Shown: piece after piece, positions 1-5,450 of the stretch | How the letters are laid out: each line of letters opens with the position of its first letter | Numbering within the stretch: the first letter of the stretch is position 1 | Assembly: GCA_011374735.1 (NCBI GenBank) | Contig: DRPD01000170.1 | Coordinates: 1-5,450, forward strand | DNA: 5,450 bases | Direction: 5' to 3' | Source of the DNA: Thermopetrobacter sp. | Lineage (GTDB): Bacteria > Pseudomonadota > Alphaproteobacteria > Rhizobiales > Aestuariivirgaceae | Notes under the pieces: generated by a model | What the model saw: only the letters and a program-made list of their open reading frames with translations | Database searches by the model: none | Told to the model about the DNA's origin: nothing | Position numbers and translations under genes: made by a program

Positions 1-12
1 CCTTTCCCGTCA

Positions 13-33
13 TTGCCGGGCTTGTCCCGGCAA
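13..33. repeat. Left hairpin of the palindromic element
   Basis: TTGCCGGG at 13-20 pairs perfectly with CCCGGCAA at 26-33 across the loop CTTGT. The stem is eight base pairs, six of them G-C, so it should be stable as RNA or as extruded single-stranded DNA. No run of T follows. Confidence 0.85.
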
Positions 34-69
34 TCCAGAACGGCCTTTCGGGGTGGCAATGACTCTGGA

Positions 70-90
70 TGCCCGGAACAAGTCCGGGCA
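70..90. repeat. Right hairpin of the palindromic element
   Basis: TGCCCGGA at 70-77 pairs perfectly with TCCGGGCA at 83-90 across the loop ACAAG. The loop is the reverse complement of CTTGT, the left loop, as expected for an inverted copy. The stem differs from the left one at three base pairs, each changed on both sides. No run of T follows. Confidence 0.85.
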
Positions 91-123
91 TGACAGGGGT
101 AGTGGCCGGCAAGAAGCCGCGCT

Positions 124-140
124 GAGGGGGGTGTGAAGGG
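124..140 (+). promoter_or_regulatory. Ribosome binding region of nuoF, ambiguous
   Basis: A G-rich run (GAGGGGGG, 124-131) lies 10 nt before the ATG at 142 and would serve that start. A second purine run, GAAGGG at 135-140, is only one base from this ATG, too close for normal use. A GTG at 133 opens the same frame three codons earlier, with the first run almost touching it. The spacing favours 142. No convincing promoter elements are visible in 1-141. Confidence 0.5.
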
Positions 141-141
141 C

Positions 142-1461
<1,320 letters not shown>

Positions 1462-1465
1462 AGGC

Positions 1466-3568
1466 ATGCCGGTGAAACTGAAGATCGACGGCGAGCTGAT
1501 CGAGGTGGAAGACGGCGCCACCCTGCTGCAGGCCTGCGAACAGGCCGGCAAGGAAATCCCGCGCTTCTGCTATCACGAGCGGCTGTCCATCGCCGGCAAC
1601 TGCCGCATGTGCCTTGTCGAGGTGAAGGGCATTCCGAAGCCCATGGCCTCCTGCGCCCTGTCGGTGAACGACCTGCGCCCGGGGCCTGACGGCGAACCGC
1701 CGGAGGTGTTCACCGAATCGGACGTGACGAAAAAGGCCAGGCGCGGGGTGATGGAGTTCCTGCTCATCAATCATCCGCTGGACTGCCCGATCTGCGATCA
1801 GGGCGGCGAATGCGACCTGCAGGATCAGGCCATGGGCTATGGCCTGGGCGTGTCGCGCTTCGCGGAGAACAAGCGGGCGGTGGAAGACCGCTTCATCTCG
1901 CCGCTGATCCGCACCATCATGACCCGCTGCATCAAGTGCACCCGCTGCGTGCGCTTCATCGCCGACGTGGCCGGCATCGGCGATCTGGGGGCCACCGGGC
2001 GCGGCGAGGACGTGGAGATCACCACCTGGCTCGACGCCGCCACGCAGACGGAGCTGGCCGGCAACATCGTCGATCTGTGCCCCGTCGGCGCGCTGACCAG
2101 CGCCACTTACGCCTTCCGCGCCCGGCCGTGGGAGCTGGACAAGACGCCGACCATCGACGTGATGGACGCCATGGGCTGCCATATTCGGGTGGATGCGAAG
2201 TTCGGCGAGATCCTGCGCATCCTGCCGCGTGAATGCGACGCCATCAATGAGGAGTGGATCTCCGACAAGAGCCGGCACAGCTTCGACGGCATTCAGAAGA
2301 ACCGCCTCGATACCCCCTGGGTGCGCGACGAGAACGGCCAACTGCGCGCCGCCAGCTGGGAGGAGGCGTTCGGGCGCATCCGCGAGGCGTTTCCCAAGGA
2401 TGACCCGACACGCGCCGCCGCCATCGCCGGCGATCTGGCGGCGGCGGAGGAGGCGTTCGCGCTGAAGGCCCTGATGGAGGCGCTGGGCGTGCCGCACGTG
2501 GATGGCCGCCCGCCTCATGTGCCGCTGGGCGCGGCAGGCGGCCGTGCCGGCTGGCTGTTCAATCCCACCATCGCCGGCATCGACGAAGCCGACGCCATTC
2601 TGCTGATCGGCGCCAACCCGCGCCATGAGGCGGCGGTGCTGAACACCCGCATTCACCGCGCCTTTTTCGAGCGCGGCGCGCTCATCGCCCTGATCGGCCA
2701 GCCATGCGATCTGCCCTATGAATACCGGCATTTGGGCGAAACACCTGACGTTTTGCTCGACATGGCGGACGGCAAGGGGGCGTTCCTGAACGTCTTGAAG
2801 CGCGCCGAGCGGCCGCTCATCATTCTCGGCATGGGCGCGCTGATGCGGCCGGGTGGCAAGACCATCCATGCGGCGGCGGCAAGGCTGGCGCAGGCGGTCG
2901 GGGCGGTGACGGACGAGTGGAACGGCTTTGGCGTGTTGCACACGGCGGCCGGGCTGGTCGGCGCGCTGGAGGCCGGTTGTCTGCCCGGGCGCGGCGGGCG
3001 CGACACGGCGGGAATCCTGCGCGCCGCGGGGCGGGGCGATATCGGCTTCGTGTGGTTGCTGGGGGCCGATGACATCGACATGAGCGCGCTGGGCGACGCC
3101 TTCGTGGTCTATCAGGGCAGCCACGGCGACGCCGGGGCGCACCGGGCCGACGTGATCCTGCCGGGCGCGGCGTTCACCGAGAAGGAGGTGACCTTCGTCA
3201 ACATGGAGGGCCGGGCGCAGATGACCCGCCTCGTGACGCCACCGCCGGGGGAGGCCCGCGAGGACTGGGCCATCCTGCGCGCCGCTGCCGATCATCTGGG
3301 CGCGGAACTGCCCTTCGACAGCCTCGACGCCTTGCGCGCGAAGCTGTATGAGAAGGCGCCGCATCTGGCGCGGCTGGGCGCCGTCGCGCCGGCCGATCCG
3401 GCCGGCATCGCCGAGCTGGCGGCGCTGACGCCGGGCAGGGTGAGCAACCGGCCGCTCGCCTCGCCGGTCGCTGATTTCTGGCTGACCAATCCGATCGCCA
3501 GGGCCTCGCGGATCATGCGCGAGATGAGCCGCCTGAGCGAACCGCAGGGCAGGGAGGCCGCCGAATGA
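1466..3568 (+). CDS. nuoG: NADH-quinone oxidoreductase subunit G (75 kDa type, iron-sulfur)
   Basis: The largest peripheral-arm subunit carries electrons from NuoF toward NuoI. The protein has 700 residues, close to the alphaproteobacterial and mitochondrial 75 kDa size and shorter than the roughly 900-residue E. coli form. An N-terminal ferredoxin fold holds the 2Fe-2S N1b ligands C35, C46, C49 and C63 (C-x10-C-x2-C-x13-C). The His-Cys cluster N5 follows with H103, C107, C110 and C116 in [14 protein letters not shown], then N4 with C155, C158, C161 and C205 (CxxCxxC-x43-C). From about 220 a molybdopterin-oxidoreductase-like domain follows, including [11 protein letters not shown] (379-389) and [17 protein letters not shown] (551-567); in this family it binds no molybdenum cofactor. 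The C-terminal NPIARAS (675-681) is typical of the group. The N7 site is mostly lost: D231, D234, C238, S266. The start is fixed by the N-terminal fold and GGAGGG 8 nt upstream. Its stop overlaps the nuoH start (ATGA). Confidence 0.97.
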   Translation: MPVKLKIDGELIEVEDGATLLQACEQAGKEIPRFCYHERLSIAGNCRMCLVEVKGIPKPMASCALSVNDLRPGPDGEPPEVFTESDVTKKARRGVMEFLLINHPLDCPICDQGGECDLQDQAMGYGLGVSRFAENKRAVEDRFISPLIRTIMTRCIKCTRCVRFIADVAGIGDLGATGRGEDVEITTWLDAATQTELAGNIVDLCPVGALTSATYAFRARPWELDKTPTIDVMDAMGCHIRVDAKFGEILRILPRECDAINEEWISDKSRHSFDGIQKNRLDTPWVRDENGQLRAASWEEAFGRIREAFPKDDPTRAAAIAGDLAAAEEAFALKALMEALGVPHVDGRPPHVPLGAAGGRAGWLFNPTIAGIDEADAILLIGANPRHEAAVLNTRIHRAFFERGALIALIGQPCDLPYEYRHLGETPDVLLDMADGKGAFLNVLKRAERPLIILGMGALMRPGGKTIHAAAARLAQAVGAVTDEWNGFGVLHTAAGLVGALEAGCLPGRGGRDTAGILRAAGRGDIGFVWLLGADDIDMSALGDAFVVYQGSHGDAGAHRADVILPGAAFTEKEVTFVNMEGRAQMTRLVTPPPGEAREDWAILRAAADHLGAELPFDSLDALRAKLYEKAPHLARLGAVAPADPAGIAELAALTPGRVSNRPLASPVADFWLTNPIARASRIMREMSRLSEPQGREAAE
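3552..3557 (+). promoter_or_regulatory. Ribosome binding site of nuoH
   Basis: GGGAGG lies inside the end of nuoG, 7 nt before the nuoH ATG at 3565. With the ATGA stop/start overlap it suggests that ribosomes finishing nuoG can restart on nuoH. Confidence 0.75.
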
Positions 3569-4614
3569 GCTGGGACACCTTCATCTGGCTGTTGCTGATC
3601 GCGCTGAAGAGCGCCGCGCTGCTGGTCATCCTGCTGGTGGTGCTGGCCCTGCTGATCTACGTGGATCGCAAGGTGTGGGCGGCGGTGCAGATGCGCCGCG
3701 GGCCCAACGTGGTGGGGCCGTGGGGCATCCTGCAGTCGTTCGCCGATCTCATCAAGTTCGTGCTGAAGGAAGTGGTGATCCCCGATTCGGTCAACAAGGG
3801 GGTCTATATCCTGGCCCCGCTGGTGGTGGCGATCCTCTATCTGGCCGCCTGGGCCGTGGTGCCGGTCAACGCCGGCTGGGCCATCGCCGATCTCAACGTC
3901 GGCATCCTCTACGTCTTCGCCATCTCCTCACTGGCCGTCTATGGCGTCATCATGGGCGGCTGGGCGTCCAACTCCAAGTATCCGTTCATGGCCGCCCTGC
4001 GCTCCGCGGCGCAGATGGTGTCCTATGAGGTGTCCATCGGCTTCGTCATCGTCACCGTGCTGCTGGCGGCGGGCAGCCTCAACCTGTCGCAGATCGTGCT
4101 GTCGCAACAGACCGGGCTGGGCACGGCGCTGGGGCTGCCCGGCTCGTTCCTCGACTGGTACTGGCTGCCGCTGTTTCCGATGTTCATCATCTTCTTCATC
4201 TCCGCGCTGGCCGAAACCAACCGCCCGCCGTTCGACCTGGTGGAGGCGGAATCGGAGCTGGTGGCCGGCCACATGGTGGAGTATTCCTCCACCCCGTATC
4301 TCTTGTTCATGCTGGGCGAATACGTGGCCATCACCCTGATGTGCGCGCTGACGACGGTGCTGTTCCTGGGCGGCTGGCTGCCGATCATCGACATCGCGCC
4401 GTTCAACTGGATCCCCGGCGTCGTCTGGTTCGTCCTGAAGGCGCTGCTGGTGTTCTTCTTCTTCGCGCTGGTCAAGGCGTTCGTGCCGCGCTATCGCTTC
4501 GACCAGCTGATGCGGCTGGGCTGGAAGGTGTTCCTGCCCATCTCGCTGTTCTGGGTGGCGCTGACCGCCGGGGTGCTGGTGGCCTTCGACCTGCTGCCGG
4601 GAGGGACTTCGTGA
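3565..4614 (+). CDS. nuoH: NADH-quinone oxidoreductase subunit H (ND1 type, membrane)
   Basis: This integral inner-membrane subunit joins the peripheral arm to the membrane arm and forms much of the quinone-binding chamber. The protein has 349 residues and is strongly hydrophobic, consistent with the eight transmembrane helices known for the family; the first spans about 7-32. Family signatures are [19 protein letters not shown] (34-52), followed by [18 protein letters not shown] around E155, and the cytoplasmic loop [19 protein letters not shown] (217-235) followed by HMVEYSS. This loop carries the conserved acidic residues that line the quinone cavity and proton path. The acidic residue in the first motif is Asp34, where mitochondrial ND1 and E. 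coli NuoH have Glu; as I recall, Asp is usual in Alphaproteobacteria. The gene overlaps nuoG by 4 nt and nuoI by 1 nt. No frameshift or truncation is seen. Confidence 0.97.
   Translation: MSWDTFIWLLLIALKSAALLVILLVVLALLIYVDRKVWAAVQMRRGPNVVGPWGILQSFADLIKFVLKEVVIPDSVNKGVYILAPLVVAILYLAAWAVVPVNAGWAIADLNVGILYVFAISSLAVYGVIMGGWASNSKYPFMAALRSAAQMVSYEVSIGFVIVTVLLAAGSLNLSQIVLSQQTGLGTALGLPGSFLDWYWLPLFPMFIIFFISALAETNRPPFDLVEAESELVAGHMVEYSSTPYLLFMLGEYVAITLMCALTTVLFLGGWLPIIDIAPFNWIPGVVWFVLKALLVFFFFALVKAFVPRYRFDQLMRLGWKVFLPISLFWVALTAGVLVAFDLLPGGTS
4599..4605 (+). promoter_or_regulatory. Ribosome binding site of nuoI
   Basis: GGGAGGG at the end of nuoH is 8 nt before the ATG at 4614 and 5 nt before an in-frame GTG at 4611. 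The spacing and codon favour ATG 4614, which shares its A with the nuoH stop (TGATG). Confidence 0.75.
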
Positions 4615-5102
4615 TGCGTCTCGTTCAGGCCGTCAAATCGCTGTTCCTGAAGGAGTTCGTGGGGGCCGTGCGGCTCTCGCTGCGCTACTTCTTCGCGCCG
4701 AAGGCGACCATCGACTATCCGTTCGAGAAAGGCCCGCTGTCGCCGCGCTTCCGGGGCGAGCATGCGCTCAGGCGCTATCCCAACGGCGAGGAGCGCTGCA
4801 TCGCCTGCAAGCTGTGCGAGGCGGTGTGCCCGGCCCAGGCCATCCACATCGACGCCGTGCCGCGCGCCGGAGACGGCTCGCGCCGCACCGTCCGCTACGA
4901 CATCGACATGACCAAGTGCATCTATTGCGGGTTCTGTCAGGAGGCCTGCCCGGTGGACGCCATCGTCGAGGGGCCGAACTTCGAATTCGCCACCGAGACG
5001 CGCGAGGAACTGTTCTATGACAAGGATCGGCTGATCGACAACGGCGACCGCTGGGAGCGCGAACTGGCCGCCAACATCCGCGCCGACGCGCGCTGGCGCT
5101 GA
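4614..5102 (+). CDS. nuoI: NADH-quinone oxidoreductase subunit I (TYKY type, 2x[4Fe-4S])
   Basis: This ferredoxin-like subunit carries clusters N6a and N6b and relays electrons from NuoG toward N2 and quinone at the membrane surface. The protein has 162 residues, the usual size in Alphaproteobacteria. Its N-terminus is amphipathic ([20 protein letters not shown], 10-29) and would lie along the membrane. Two classic 4Fe-4S motifs follow: C62, C65, C68, C72-P ([12 protein letters not shown]) and C102, C105, C108, C112-P ([12 protein letters not shown]), then [20 protein letters not shown]. All eight cysteines are present. The ATG at 4614 is chosen over the GTG one codon earlier because of spacing and the usual short N-terminus. 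The ATG overlaps the nuoH stop by one base, so translation is probably coupled. A 27-nt gap separates it from nuoJ. Confidence 0.97.
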   Translation: MRLVQAVKSLFLKEFVGAVRLSLRYFFAPKATIDYPFEKGPLSPRFRGEHALRRYPNGEERCIACKLCEAVCPAQAIHIDAVPRAGDGSRRTVRYDIDMTKCIYCGFCQEACPVDAIVEGPNFEFATETREELFYDKDRLIDNGDRWERELAANIRADARWR

Positions 5103-5118
5103 ACGGGGAAGGTATCTT

Positions 5119-5125
5119 AAGGGGA
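5119..5125 (+). promoter_or_regulatory. Ribosome binding site of nuoJ
   Basis: AAGGGGA ends 4 nt before the ATG at 5130. The 27-nt gap (5103-5129) holds this site and otherwise nothing I can recognise: no hairpin with a T-tract and no clear promoter. Confidence 0.65.
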
Positions 5126-5129
5126 TCAC

Positions 5130-5450
5130 ATGCTGACGGCCACCATCTTTTTCTGGCTATTCTCGGCGCTGCTGCTCGTCTCCGGGCTGCTGGTCATCAC
5201 CTTGCGCAACCCGGTGCACTCGGTGCTGTTCCTCATACTCGCCTTCTTCAACGGCGCCGGGCTGTTCCTGCTGGCCGGGGCGGAGTTCCTGGCCATGCTG
5301 CTCATCATCGTCTATGTCGGCGCGGTGATGGTGCTGTTCCTGTTCATCATCATGATGCTCGACATCGACTTCGCCGAACTCAGGGCCGGGCTGGTGCGCT
5401 ATCTGCCGCTGGGCATCGTCGTCGGCGCGGTGCTGGCGGTGGAGCTGTTC
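5130..5450 (+). CDS. nuoJ: NADH-quinone oxidoreductase subunit J (ND6 type), partial at the right edge
   Basis: This membrane-arm subunit lies between NuoH and the antiporter-like subunits and takes part in coupling quinone reduction to proton pumping. Only the first 107 residues are in the window, about half of a usual NuoJ; the frame is open to the last base, so the end is cut by the window and not by mutation. The translation begins [19 protein letters not shown]. It contains [18 protein letters not shown] (27-44), a conserved glutamate in [19 protein letters not shown] (51-69, E52), and [10 protein letters not shown] (71-80). The stretch around Y62-V63-G64-A65 matches the third helix of the family, where solved complex I structures show a pi-bulge linked to conformational change. 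At least three transmembrane helices are visible, with a fourth beginning near the edge. The ATG has a purine-rich site 4 nt upstream. It follows nuoI in the standard nuo order. Confidence 0.95.
   Translation, partial: MLTATIFFWLFSALLLVSGLLVITLRNPVHSVLFLILAFFNGAGLFLLAGAEFLAMLLIIVYVGAVMVLFLFIIMMLDIDFAELRAGLVRYLPLGIVVGAVLAVELF

Larger units (their letters stand above)
9..94. repeat. REP-like palindromic intergenic element made of two inverted hairpins
   Basis: Two 30-nt arms, 9-38 and 65-94, are inverted repeats of each other (24 of 30 positions match) separated by 26 nt. Each arm is itself a perfect hairpin: 13-20 pairs with 26-33 around a 5-nt loop, and 70-77 pairs with 83-90 around a 5-nt loop. 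The six differences between the arms are three base-pair swaps that keep both stems intact. The arms begin GTCAT and end ATCCAG, a layout I recognise from dispersed intergenic palindromes of Alphaproteobacteria. It lies just upstream of nuoF, where nuoE would be expected before it, so it probably sits in a nuoE-nuoF intergenic gap, but the upstream gene is outside the window. There is no T-tract after either hairpin, so it does not look like an intrinsic terminator. Possible roles as an mRNA processing or stability element, or as a transposase-mobilised REP, are inference. Confidence 0.85.

Noticed and set aside
13..90. Rho-independent terminator before nuoF
   Set aside because: Both stems are GC-rich hairpins, but neither is followed by a T-tract, and the symmetric inverted arrangement fits a REP-like repeat better.
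1..136. Coding sequence entering from the left edge (for example the end of nuoE)
   Set aside because: One + strand frame is open from the edge to a TGA at 134-136, but it reads straight through the palindrome and shows no NuoE features; the other two frames stop at 60-62 and 91-93. I cannot support a gene here.
2193..2465. Short + strand frames inside nuoG and nuoH as separate small genes
   Set aside because: They are alternate-frame readings of high-GC genes with arginine- and alanine-rich translations, no ribosome sites that stand out, and no recognisable motif.
4341..4613. Upstream extension of the nuoI frame by 91 codons inside nuoH
   Set aside because: The translation is out-of-frame nuoH sequence. 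Family length and the ribosome site place the start at 4614.

Overview
The window is a GC-rich stretch (about two thirds G+C by eye) carrying the middle of a respiratory complex I (NADH:quinone oxidoreductase) operon. All genes are on the + strand, in the order nuoF, nuoG, nuoH, nuoI, nuoJ; nuoJ runs off the right edge. The protein sequences (NuoF starting [14 protein letters not shown], NuoG with WISDKSR and a C-terminal NPIARAS, NuoH with [18 protein letters not shown]) look alphaproteobacterial, that is, of the branch closest to mitochondrial complex I. The palindromic repeat at the left edge is also of a kind common between genes in Alphaproteobacteria. I would guess a Rhodospirillales-like organism, but the genus cannot be fixed from this window.

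Layout: 1-141 is non-coding as far as I can see and is dominated by a palindromic REP-like element (9-94) made of two hairpins in inverted orientation. nuoF (142-1461) encodes the NADH/FMN/N3 subunit. nuoG (1466-3568) encodes the large iron-sulfur subunit (N1b, N5, N4). nuoH (3565-4614) is the ND1-type membrane subunit at the quinone site. nuoI (4614-5102) is the 8Fe ferredoxin-like subunit (N6a, N6b). nuoJ (from 5130) is the ND6-type membrane subunit, of which 107 residues are visible.

Together these subunits trace most of the electron path: NADH to FMN and N3 in NuoF, through N1b/N4/N5 in NuoG, through N6a/N6b in NuoI, to quinone bound at the NuoH interface. NuoJ belongs to the proton-translocating membrane arm. 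The first four genes are packed tightly (4-nt gap, 4-nt overlap, 1-nt overlap), each with a purine-rich ribosome binding site inside the preceding gene, which suggests translational coupling. A 27-nt gap precedes nuoJ.

I found no accessory gene, mobile-element gene, CRISPR array or RNA gene, and no undescribed system. The most notable points are the repeat before nuoF, whose two arms differ only by paired compensatory changes, and a vestigial N7 cluster site in NuoG that keeps one of the four cysteine ligands.
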